DNA from: Polysphondylium violaceum
Taxonomy: Eukaryota; Evosea; Eumycetozoa; Dictyosteliales; Dictyosteliaceae
DNA: 51,457 nt
Direction of reading: 5' to 3'
Assembly (NCBI GenBank): GCA_000277445.1
Contig: AJWJ01000117.1
Coordinates: 1-51,457, forward strand
Positions within the stretch are counted from its first letter, which is position 1. Each line of letters opens with the position of its first letter. The notes below the pieces were generated by a model. That model saw only the letters and a program-made list of their open reading frames with translations, was not told the DNA's origin and searched no databases. The position numbers were made by a program, and so were the translations under genes. Below, piece after piece: positions 35,171 through 45,411 of the stretch.

Positions 35171-36341
35171 TTATCTTGCCATTTCATTTGGAACAACGTG
35201 TTCTAATAATTTCTCCAAGATATCGTGAATGCTAACAACACCAACAGGCTTTCTTTCATTGTTGACAAGATAGACACGATGAATTCTAGCGGCAGCCATT
35301 TTGGTGATAAGATGTTGAAGTGATTCATCAAGTGTACAACAAATGGATGGATTGACTGCTTTGAAATCTTGTTGTCTAACTTTGGAAATAAATTCACCAA
35401 CTGAAATATAGAGATCATCAAACATTCTACTCTTGTTTAAAATTTCTTTTAAATCTCTAGCACTAATATTTGCAATAATATGACCTTTTTCATCATTGAC
35501 TGCAATACCATTTACTCTCTGTTTAATTTAAAAATATTGAAATTATTAATACATTTATAAAATTATTATTATTATTACTAAAACTACATACATGATGAGC
35601 CATTAATTGAAAAGCATCCAATGCTCTCTTGTTAAAATCAATGGAAATGACTTCTTTTTCCTTGAAACCCAATTCCTTTAATGGTTTGTGAACCCAAGAA
35701 CCTAGAGTATCAAGATTTTTAGAAATAAAACTGAGAACAGCGGATTGAGTAACTAAATTAACGATGTGGGCTCCTATTTCTTGACCTGGTTTAGCTTCAT
35801 TGCTAATTACAGGTACTCTATTGAGTTTATGTCTAGTCATAATGGTAATAGCCTCCAATAAGGATGCATTTTGTACTACTGGAATAAATGGATTTCTTTC
35901 AGATAAATCTAATCATACCGTTATTATTAGTAATCATAATTCTAAAAGTAATTTAATACTCAACAACAATATTTACCTGTAATATGAGAAGCGTATGTAT
36001 GTTTAAATAAGTATTCTGTTTCCAAGATTGAATAAAAATCATGACCCAAAAGATCAGTGTGATTAATAAGTTGAACCACACAACAAACTATATCTACATA
36101 GTCGACCAAACCAATAGGTCTATTGGATTCATTTAAAACTGGAACAGAGAGAATTCCATTTTCAGCTAAAATCTATCATTGTTTTTGAATATTAATATTC
36201 GTTTATTCTACTACCACTACTATACACAATACATACTTTGAAAACTTTAGGAATGCTATCAGTTGATTTAACAGAAATAATATGTTTTGCTCTTGGTGGC
36301 AAATTGTCTACCAAAAAATTACTTAATAATTGCAAAGACAT
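35171..36341 (-). CDS. Protein with four CBS motifs (AMPK-gamma-like Bateman modules)
   Basis: Four exons, 36341-36237, 36172-35977, 35908-35592 and 35518-35171, give 321 residues made almost entirely of four CBS motifs, at about 10-80, 100-155, 175-245 and 255-315. Diagnostic strings are ILSVPVLNESNRPIGLVDYVDIV, LNRVPVISNE, VNGIAVNDEKGHIIANISARDLK and IHRVYLVNNERKPVGVVSIHDIL. The size and four-motif layout are those of the AMPK gamma/SNF4 core. Paired CBS motifs bind AMP, ATP or related nucleotides and act as energy sensors; the basic residues in the last motif (RIHRVYLV) suit phosphate contacts. It lacks the long N-terminal extension of the D. discoideum AMPK gamma subunit I know of, so it may be a separate CBS regulator. 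Introns join in phases 0, 1 and 0. Confidence 0.85.
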
Positions 36342-36805
36342 AGTGGTGTTTATATGTAAATATTTCTATAGATATATTTAATAGTTTGTTTAAAACAAAA
36401 ATGAAATAGTAAATAGAGTCGTCGACTGAGATCTTTGCTATGGGGGGAAAAAAATAAAAAAACATGCCAAAATCCACCACCAATTTCCATTATTATTGAA
36501 AAAAATCTGTTTCAAAAAAGGAAATTTCATTTAATTGTGTGAAAAATTGTCTTTATCGGATAATTTTGGTTTTCTCTATGAAAATTAATAGAGATATTTT
36601 CTCTCAAAACTATTTTCATTCTAAAATAGATTCCATGTTAATGTGACAAGTAAATCATATAATGATTCCTTTTTTATATTACTTTTTTTCTTTTTTTTTT
36701 TTTATCATAATACACAAAGTACTTTTGAGTGACAAGAATAAACACACACACCCTGAGACACTAGTATTATTATAATAACTATATTTTTATCTATTACACA
36801 ATGAT
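36342..36805. other. Intergenic region upstream of the CBS gene
   Basis: This 464-base gap between tandem minus-strand genes holds A/T tracts, a GTCGTCGACTGAGATC patch (36419-36434) and T runs at 36668-36703. No gene is seen; it contains the CBS promoter and the WDR91 3' end. Confidence 0.55.
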
Positions 36806-39222
36806 TTAAAATAAACTATATTTTTTAACAAGTTTGGATAATCTAACAGTTTGATCGAGAGAGCCAGTGACACAGGTGTTTTGAGTAGGGTGCCAATCGA
36901 CACTAACAACAGGACCTGAATGACCAGACACTTTGAGCACAGGACTACTTTGCTCAACATTGTATATCAAGGCAAACTTGTTGTTGGAGCCGACGATAAA
37001 GGTGGAGGAGTCGGAGTTGAACGAGATCTTGGTGGTGCGATGCGAGTCGGTGGGGAAGCCGGGATACTGGTACTCGCGCAATGGCTTGCCCATCATGTGC
37101 ACGTTCCATTGGTAGAGTTTGCCGTCTTTGCCCATCGAGTAGAGCTTGTTGTTCTCGTCAGAGGCAAATTGCACAGAGAGGAGTTCTTCGGTGTGTGCCT
37201 GCCAGCCAGCGATGGGGGAGCCGGTCTTGATGTCAAAGATACGGATGGTGCCGTCGACGCAGCCGGTGGCGAGGAGCGTGCCCGAGTTGTTGAAGCTCAT
37301 CGAGTTGATGACGGCGTTGGAGGACGAGAACTTGTCTTCGACTTTAAGTGTGCGCAGATTCCATGTGTAGACAATGCCGTCAGTGCGCGCCAAGTTGTTG
37401 GACGAGCTGACAAACGAGTTGCCGTTGGGGTTGCAGACCAGATCCTCGACACGGGGAAACTCGGGTGGTGTGTTGATGTCGCCAATGGCCTTGTCGGTGG
37501 ACGAGTTCCACAACTTGATCTTGGAGTCTGTCGTGCCGCACATGAGGAGCTTGGACTTGTTTTCCCACTCTAACGATATCACCTCTGACAGACAATAGAT
37601 GGTCGTGTGTCTACTACTGAATCCATCGACATTCCACAATCTCACGGTACCATCCACCGAGCTACTGGCAATCTTTGATCCATTTGATAAAAATTTACAT
37701 CTGGTAATAGGCGACGAATGGGATGTACATGTCTCTTGTGACTCTATGGTATACATGGCTTCGCCTGATGACACGTCAAAAGACGATTTCTTTAACAATC
37801 CATTTTCGTCCATCTCTCCCATTTCCATGCCAGACGAATTCAATCCATTGGGAAACAGTGTATTGTTGGTGGTTGTTGTTGCTGTTGCTGTTGCTGTTGT
37901 TGGATTATTGGAATTGTTGGTTGTCGATGTATTGCTACTACTACTACTACTATTATTACTATTAATTACATTACTGTTACTATTACTATTACTATTACCT
38001 GCAATCGTGGTGGAATTGTTTGTAATTGATCTTCTAGCTCTTCCCGAACCTATGACCACTCCACCAGATGAAGAATCGTCATCTATCGATGCCATTAAAT
38101 TATTATTACTATTACTAGGATGGTGATGGTTATTCACTACACTACCACGAAGACTACTTGTCTCTGATCTTTTACTAACACGAGAGAATGAATTTTCTCT
38201 ATCATCTGCCGATGTATTTATATTGCTACTGCTATTGTCTCTTCTAAGATTAGAACCACCACTCGATACAGCTGCTGATTGATCTCTTTTGTTTTGATAC
38301 TCTAATTTATCCAATTGTGATCTGAGCTCTTCATTTTGTTGCAATAGGTTCTCTACTTGAGACTCTAGTCTCTTTCTATTTTGTCTTTCTAAATTAAATT
38401 GTAACATTTTGGGCAAAGCTATAGTATAGATAAGTTTAGTTAATACCCTAATACCTACACAATAGTATCTCCTACACTATCATATACATACGAATGTTTT
38501 TGAATATAGTCGATAAAAAGTTTCTCAATGATAAAGAGAAAGCTTCTGACCATACTTTGGAAAAGTATACTTCGAAAAAAGGATCCATATGAGCATTTCT
38601 TATATATGGTAAGGCTATAGATAGATGGATAATAGTTAGTAAAAGATACATGGGGCTACACTACTACCAACTATTGCTATTGCTAGTACTACAATTATCA
38701 CAATCACTTACCAAACCAATGTTGCCATTCAGGGTCTCTAATCAATTCATGTGAATAAAGATCAAAAAACTCTTTAACCTTGTCAATTCTATTATTGTTG
38801 ACGGCATAGATGACATAGTATTTCTTGAGAGAGGTGGATAGTTTCTTTATGGTTGACGATAGATCATGTCTAAAACTACTGTTGTTTAGATGATGATTAC
38901 TCTGACGACTATTGTGATTATTATTGTGATTATGATTGCCACCATTTAATGAAGGTGATGGTGCACTAGTATAGTTTCTATTGAAATCGATTCTACTGAA
39001 AAAAGTAATGTCCAAGAAATTCCACAACTCTATCAGATGATGAATATCATAGTTTGCTATATAGTAATTGATTTGCTCGAGGATTCTGTCCACTTGAAAT
39101 CCCTTGAGTTTATCAGATTTCTTTTCAAGTGAAAAGTAGTGATTGGTTTGTGTGAATCCCCTAAACACCAAATACTCTTTCACCAATTCATCGAGATAGT
39201 TGAGATTGGCTATCGAGTTCAT
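36806..39222 (-). CDS. wdr91: WDR91 orthologue (endosome maturation factor)
   Basis: Three exons, 39222-38712, 38614-38492 and 38418-36806, give 748 residues; human WDR91 has 747. The N-terminus is the family's own: LDELVKEYLVFRGFTQT, KGFQVDRILEQINYY, KLSTSLKKYYVIYAVNNNRIDKVKEFF, EWQHWFALPYIRN, VYFSKVWSEAFSLSLRNFLSTIF. A coiled coil (ESQVENLLQQNEELRSQL), a Ser/Asn-rich linker and seven WD40 repeats (about 450-745) follow. WDR91 with WDR81 lowers PI3P by restraining the Beclin-1/Vps34 complex and allows early-to-late endosome conversion; it also binds Rab7. For a phagotroph this should affect phagosome and macropinosome maturation (inference). The WD40 coding part at about 36950-37600 is strongly GC-rich, in sharp contrast to the Asn-rich linker. 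Confidence 0.92.
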
Positions 39223-39832
39223 TTCTCTCTTTTTTAAAAAAACACAGACTCTTGCTGAATGTTATTGATTGAATGATTAGATATAAATATCTCTATATCT
39301 CTATATTCTATATATCTGTATTTTCGATAAATGTTGTTTATCTATACTATGTGTAGATGTGCAATGATATTTATTGTTTTAGGCCAAACACCACAAAAAA
39401 CACAACCTTTTTGATAAAAAAATTTTTTTGATATTTTTTATTTTTTATTTTTATTTTTTATCCTTTTTTTTGGTGCTAAATAACCTATCAAATCAACTGG
39501 GATATTTATTTTAAAAAAAAAGTTTTTTAAAGATTTCTATACAGGTATAAATCATATTTACACTATATATCTTTTAAAAGTTGATGTTTTAATTAACTAC
39601 CTAATTTAAACTTTTGGTTTTCTTGCCTCTTTGAGGATTCGGATATTTAAAAACACTTTTCAGCGTTGTAAATCCATCACATCATCAAAATAATCTTTTT
39701 AACAACACATAAATGACTTTTATTTCTGTTTGGGGTGGATATCAGGTGATAATAGATACAGATAGAGAAAGGTGAGTGCGCAGTGCGTTGTGTTTTGCGG
39801 GGGTCACGAAAGTTGGTAGTGGTAAATATAAG

Positions 39833-39877
<45 letters not shown>

Positions 39878-41709
39878 TGTTTTATTAAATTATATATTAG
39901 GAGTATTGGTGGTGTTGATCAAAAATCTATAAAAGGACAATGAAAGATATTCGTATTAAATGATTATTTATTAATACTATATTCGTGCTCGCACCACACC
40001 CACCGTGCACTTGTGTGGTAAAATAAAAAAAAAGAGTAAAGTTGGAAAAGTACTCTTTTTTTAAACACTCCATGATGTGTGATTATATCGTGTGTGGTGG
40101 TAGTGTGGTGAGAAAGTTGAAACAATGAATTAAAAAGGGTGCAAGTAAAGGTTTATGGTGATTTTTCAATTGATTTAATATTTATACGAATTGTCATTTA
40201 CTTCATTCTGTTTCTATTTCTGTATTGGTTTGCGTTAGGAGGTGCGTGTTTAGGGGGTGGAAAAATAAGAGGTTTTTTATTTTTATCATTTTGTAAAATA
40301 ATGCATATTGCCTTGTTTCTTTATTCAGTATCATAATATTGATATTCTCAATGTGATTAATGGAGGTTGAGCTCAAATGTTGATATAATTTTATTTATTT
40401 TCAATTAAATATGTTTAATTCAATCAGTGTTTGAGAGAGTTGGGGTGAGTGTGGTGGTGAGTGTGTGTTTTGAGTGTGGTGATGTTGATGGTGTGTATAA
40501 ATATATCTGTTAGAGTACTATATATATAAATATGGGTGTGTGTTTATTGTGTTAATTAAATAATATTAATTAATATTATTTAGCATATATAAAAAGAAAA
40601 AAAAAAAACAAAACATGGATGGTGGAGAGAATTTATTAAGCTTGTAAGTCAAACACCTTCAAATTTGTTTGTTTTGATTTTGGTAATCAATAGTCGATAA
40701 TATTCCTCATCAACCAAAATTATCATCATCAACAATCAATCAATCAAACAAACAAAGAAACAAACAAACAAACAACAACAACAACCATTAACATCACTAA
40801 CATTAGAAGCAGTAGCAGCAGTATAAACTAATACTTGCTAGCTCGGGAAGATATTACACACAATATTAGCCCACCTGAATAGGAGTAAAAAACTAAAAGT
40901 TGATAATAATTTCAATTTTTACAAACAACACACCTTTTTGACTGCTAGAAAACTTTTTACAAAAACCAAGTTTAAAAGTAATTGTACAAATCCAATACAT
41001 TTTTGTTTTTTCTATACACCATTTTATTATAATTCTCCAACACCAATTTCCACCACCCTCTCAGTTTTTTGATCACTCAAAAGTTTACTTTTTGTTTGAA
41101 ACAATATCAAGATACTTTTATTGCATTCAAATTCCAACACACCACACTTTCACCTGCCCACCCACTCACTCACTCACCACCACCCTGGTATTTTATTTAT
41201 TTTAAATATTACACTTTTTATCAATAAACAGCGCAACCATTATCAATAGTAATAGTAGTAATAGCATCTATTCATTATTATAATATTTTATTGTGATAGG
41301 TAATGAAACATCAATAAAAATTAAATGAATATTAATCCGATAAGATTTGTTCAACACACATCTTAAAATAATAAATATTAATATTAATAATAATTTATTT
41401 TCAAACTAAATTTTGGTTTATACCTACACACTTCACCCGTCCATCCACACACAACACACACACACACAACCAATCACTCATACTAAACAGTATACTGTGT
41501 CTCTGTACATCACAATTTAATATTTACCAACCCATCACGATTTCAAGATACCCCTCTCTCTCTTTGTATATAAATATAGTAGTAGTAGTATCTTTATTTA
41601 AATTTAATTAATTTTAAATAAAAGAAGAATAACGCAAGTGTTGGTACCGAATACCAAAGACAGAACCTTTAAATCAATCTCAAAATAGACGACACCTTTT
41701 ATATAAAAG
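39223..41709. other. 2.5-kb gene-poor region with a strand-composition switch
   Basis: From about 39740 to 40560 the plus strand is G/T-rich and C-poor (GTGGTGGTGAGTGTGTGTTTTGAGTGTGG). From about 40690 to 41700 it is C/A-rich and almost free of G (CAACAACAACAACC, CCACCCACTCACTCACTCACCACCACC). Elsewhere in the window C/A-rich DNA precedes start codons in sense orientation. The pattern therefore fits two long divergent leaders meeting near 40.6 kb: WDR91 leftward and the TIR gene rightward. An ATT repeat lies at 39831-39878. A mini-frame ATG at 40615 (MDGGENLLSL) runs into a perfect GTAAGT donor. No tRNA or known RNA was recognised. Confidence 0.5.
39831..39878 (+). repeat. ATT trinucleotide microsatellite, about 48 bases
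   Basis: About fifteen ATT/TTA units in intergenic DNA, nearly perfect; expected to vary in length between isolates. Confidence 0.85.
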
Positions 41710-42792
41710 ATGATTATCTGCAACAATTGGAGAATTGACTATTTGAATATATATACACATTTTCTATTTCTTTTACTCTTAACATTAAACATTAATGCTT
41801 TGCCATCTCATGATTCTTTTACCAACAACCGTGTATCCCATGGTTATCCAGTACGCTCAGGATATACTCTACTATGTTATTCTTGCAATTCTGCAACTTG
41901 TGCAAATAACTACACTCTATTTACCTCTGATTCAAATGATAGTCATCGTAATAATACTCCATCATGCATTGAAATAAAACTCTTGCAATGTAGTATACTA
42001 TATAACCCCTGCTTGGATAAATATTCAAATGCAATTTTGAAATCGGAAAATTCATCTATTATTGTAAAATATTTCCAAGATAAACAATGTAAAATTCAAT
42101 TAACCAACACCAATAGCAATAATAGTAGTGAACCAAATTCAATCAAACAAAACTGTTCTCAATGTTATCCTGGCATGCAGGAATATATCTGTCACACACC
42201 ATCCAACAACACTCTTCCACCAATTCCCGTTACAATCCCTAAGACCCCAATCAATACAAATAATAGAGTAATAATAAATGACACCAATGGCAATAGAAAT
42301 AATCTCAACAAAACCAAAGTGTTTGTTGTGTATGGCCATGATTTGGAGGCAAGAGACAATGTGGAAAGAATGTTGATTGACATGAATTGCTTGCCAATTA
42401 TATTAGACAAAATTCCATCGGGTGGAGCAATGACCATTATGGAAAAATTGGAAGAAAACATGGATGTAGAATTTGGAATTGTCATCATGTCGCATGATAA
42501 TCATTGCTATGTGAAGGATGAAGCAACCGGTCATCTTGTTCCCTCAGCCTATCCTAGATTGAATGTAGTGTTTGAATTTGGAATGCTGGTCGGAAGATTG
42601 GGAAGAAAAAAAACACTCTATTTGGAATTGGGTTCAAATACAGCTTCGATGATGTCTGATATAGCCGGTGTTAATTATATACGATACAAGGATGATCTAC
42701 AAAACCTTCGTTTAGAAGTCACTAATTTATTAAATAAAAATAATATTTTAAAAATTTTATATATTTATGGTAAAATGATATATATTTTTTAA
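41710..42792 (+). CDS. Secreted Cys-rich protein with bacterial-type TIR domain (CAP12/Pycsar effector family)
   Basis: One intronless frame of 360 residues. Residues 1-36 form a signal peptide or anchor (hydrophobic FLFLLLLTLNINA). Residues 37-165 are Asn/Ser-rich with ten cysteines (CYSC, SATC, SCIEIKLLQC, NPC, KQC, CSQC, YIC) and many N-glycosylation sites, thus a luminal or extracellular domain. A Pro/Asn linker without membrane helix leads to a TIR domain at about 203-340 of the PF10137 kind: KVFVVYGHDLEARDNVERML, IILDKIPSGGAMTIMEKLEE, FGIVIMSHDNH, PRLNVVFEFGMLVGRLGRKK, MSDIAGVNYIRY. The Glu in VVFEFG (residue 289) is the family's conserved, presumed catalytic glutamate. In bacteria these domains cleave NAD+ in CBASS/Pycsar antiphage defence. 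The last 15 residues are odd (ILKILYIYGKMIYIF) and may hide a 3' intron (GTAAAA at 42770). Secretion and function are inference. Confidence 0.85.
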   Translation: MIICNNWRIDYLNIYTHFLFLLLLTLNINALPSHDSFTNNRVSHGYPVRSGYTLLCYSCNSATCANNYTLFTSDSNDSHRNNTPSCIEIKLLQCSILYNPCLDKYSNAILKSENSSIIVKYFQDKQCKIQLTNTNSNNSSEPNSIKQNCSQCYPGMQEYICHTPSNNTLPPIPVTIPKTPINTNNRVIINDTNGNRNNLNKTKVFVVYGHDLEARDNVERMLIDMNCLPIILDKIPSGGAMTIMEKLEENMDVEFGIVIMSHDNHCYVKDEATGHLVPSAYPRLNVVFEFGMLVGRLGRKKTLYLELGSNTASMMSDIAGVNYIRYKDDLQNLRLEVTNLLNKNNILKILYIYGKMIYIF

Positions 42793-42845
42793 TACTCTAC
42801 TCCTATTCTTGTAAATCACCATTCGCCCCATACATGGAATAATAG

Positions 42846-42882
42846 TTTTTTTTTTTTTTTTTTTTTGATTTTTTTTTTTTTT
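42846..42882 (+). repeat. Paired T homopolymers
   Basis: Two T runs of about 21 and 14 bases, split by GA, lie between the TIR gene and the F-box-like gene. Likely terminator or promoter DNA of the flanking genes; no coding content. Confidence 0.8.
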
Positions 42883-42897
42883 GGTCCACCACACAGG

Positions 42898-42910
42898 TTT
42901 TGCGCCAAAA
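42898..42910. promoter_or_regulatory. E2F-like site TTTTGCGCCAAAA
   Basis: This near-palindromic 13-mer matches TTTSGCGC on the plus strand and TTTGGCGC on the minus strand. It sits about 90 bases before the F-box-like start codon at 42997. Confidence 0.4.
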
Positions 42911-42996
42911 TTCAAAATCATTGTCATGACAGACAACAATACCTGTTCATATATCACGCAAACAACATATTTATTATAGTCTGTGTAGTCTAAGCA

Positions 42997-45411
42997 ATGG
43001 ACTCCATGGCTTCTATGAAGATTATAAAGAAGGAGGATTGTGAAGGGAAGATTAAACTAGATGAAAGTTTATTTAAATATAATGTTCCTCCTACAGTATC
43101 TTCTTCTTCTTCCTCTTCGTCTTCGTCTTCTTCTTCATCTACAGCAACAGCAATAGCAACAAATACAAAAACTACAGCAACTACAGCATCTACAGAAGCA
43201 ACAACAATAGCGGTGATTACAGAAGAATCAATCGAAAAAAAAGAAAAGAAAGAAAAGACAAACAAAGAAAAAGAAACCAAAGACAAAGATAAAGAAAAAG
43301 AAAAGGATAAGGATAAGGATAAAGATAATCATAGTAATAATAATAAAGATACTAGTAAACCAAATATACCCGAACAAAGTCAAGAAACTATAGCTATATT
43401 AAAATCACTATCAAGAACATTATCGAGTACCAATGTTGATGAAAAAGAGTTTCATGGTACTTTACCTATATACGTAATTAAAGAGATTCTCCTACTCTGT
43501 CATGATGATAAATTTATACCATACTCATGGAAGGTATCATTGGGATTAGTTTCAAAAACATTTTTTAAATTACTTTCAAGTATAATGATTGACGTCACTT
43601 TAACTTCCAAAGGATTATATAATCACTTACGTAATCCTGCATGTTTGTTCAAGAATATAAAAACCATTCAAGCATCATTTAGTAATCTTGAAGGCTATCT
43701 CGATGAATTTCATTTTGAACAATTGGAAAAAGGTCTCTATGTGCCCATAGAGCAAAGTTCTAAATCAACGCCCATTAAAAGTCCTTTGGTCGACCTCACA
43801 AGCATCACAATTAGAGGACAAGATACATATGTAAAAAAAGAGAAAACAGCATTACAACTACTCATTTCACGAAGTTTGGATAGTCTTGAACATTTTTCAT
43901 TGATATCTCATAAAACTACACTCATTAAAAACATATTTGGTCTGTTGGACGTGTGTCCCAACTTTAAATCATTTGGATTGGGTGTGCCCCACGCAGAGAA
44001 ATCTTATTCGCCCATGTCGAAATTTATCAAAGACAAAGCCGAGACACTAGAGCGACTCCAACTCTGCTTTTACTTTAAAACGCCTCTGCCCTACAACTCT
44101 GATCAGAGCCAATTTCACACCACACTGCTATCGGATGAATTTATTGAAAAACAAGCGAGCGAAACATCCAATCATTTGAAATCGCTCACACTGGGGCACA
44201 AAAAAATGGTTGGATCGGACTATGACCCACATCAATTCACCTATCCTTTGATATCGTCCAAGGTTCTCTTTGAGCAAATTGGCAAACTCACTCATCTCTC
44301 TCGACTCATTTTCTGCAAGCAATCAATAGACTCGAATCCAGAATTTTATCAACACTTTTACACATACTTTGAATCCAACGAAACCATCACCCACCTCGAG
44401 TTGCCCTCCAAAATCAACGATCTCGCTCTCGTCCAGCTATTGGCGAAAAAAAACAACCTCAAGCGTTTGGCCCTCTCCACCAGCGTGATGGTTAAATTTT
44501 CGCAAGGCCTACAACACCTGGAACTCTTTGGATGTCCTGTACATATTTTAAATGAATTTTTCGAAAGCAACAAAGAATCAAACATACGCGTATTTAAAAC
44601 CACAGAGTACCTTCCCTTTGATGGCATGAGTCAGTTTTTGGTGAACAATCAAAAGATTGAAAAAATTAAATTTGGATTAAAGGGCAAGACGGTAAACTTT
44701 TTATCTTTAACTGATAATCATTCGTTGAAAAAGATTAGCATTAAATTTAATACACCAGACAAAAACGAAGTACATGAACCTATCAATAGACTTTTGAAAG
44801 CATGTTCATTAAACGACTCTATTCAATACTTGAAAATCTCATCCAACGATATCTCAATGGACAAATTAATTCCTATCGACTTTAACTATCACAACAAAAT
44901 TGATTCATTTCATTATTTTTCAAGAAGGTAAATAATAATTATATTTATAATAATTATTATTTAACAATATATATTAATAATTAATAATTAATAATTTAGT
45001 TTTCCAAAAATTAAAAAGAATGTTCCTAGATTAAACACTTCATTGGATTCATGGGTTGGCATTGAAGATAAATATGAAACCATGAAGAAATTGGTGTTGG
45101 AAGCCAAACAATATTATGAAGAATTGAATGAGTCCTGTAAAAATATTAAAGATTTCAATTATAATGCCTGTTATTTATTAGATTATACAAAACAAAATTT
45201 AGACAAATACGATCCAGACCAATGGTCGCAATCCGATGTTAGGTTGAAATTGGCTTACAACACCATAGAGGCATTGGATAAACAAGATAAATTTATCGAT
45301 GAAATATTGACTCAATATGACATGAACATCGATTTCGTTAAAAAGTCTGTCGATAAAATATTCAATGGCAAAGAGGTGATGCCAAATAAAAAATATAAAA
45401 AAGAAAAATAA
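42997..45411 (+). CDS. F-box-like / leucine-rich dictyostelid family protein
   Basis: Two exons, 42997-44927 and 45000-45411, join AG|T as Ser and give 780 residues. Residues 35-50 are a Ser run encoded by a TCT/TCG repeat (about 43099-43140), followed by Thr/Ala and a Lys/Asp/Glu run (KEKDKDKDKDN). Residues of about 150-200 (LPIYVIKEILLLCHDDKFIPYSWKVSLGLVSKTFFKLLSSIM) have the look of an F-box: a Leu-Pro start, then a helix with LVSK-F-LLSS. Irregular leucine-rich sequence follows (for example ETLERLQLCF, HLKSLTLGHK, ITHLELPSK, LKRLALSTS, QGLQHLELFGCP). Dictyostelids carry hundreds of such F-box-like/LRR proteins, thought to be adaptors for SCF ubiquitin ligases. Exon 2 encodes a helical C-terminus unlike an LRR (YETMKKLVLEAKQYYEELNESC), possibly a coiled coil. 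Confidence 0.75.

Noticed and set aside
36920-37573. 217-codon plus-strand open frame opposite WDR91
   Set aside because: It is long only because this part of WDR91 is GC-rich; the minus strand gives clear WD40 repeats.
37599-38126. Plus-strand frame with poly-Leu/Val opposite WDR91
   Set aside because: It is the complement of Asn/Ser/Thr-repeat codons in the WDR91 linker.
40139-40336. Hydrophobic 65-codon frame
   Set aside because: It lacks an ATG at its start and lies in G/T-rich non-coding DNA; membrane-like composition arises from T-rich codons.
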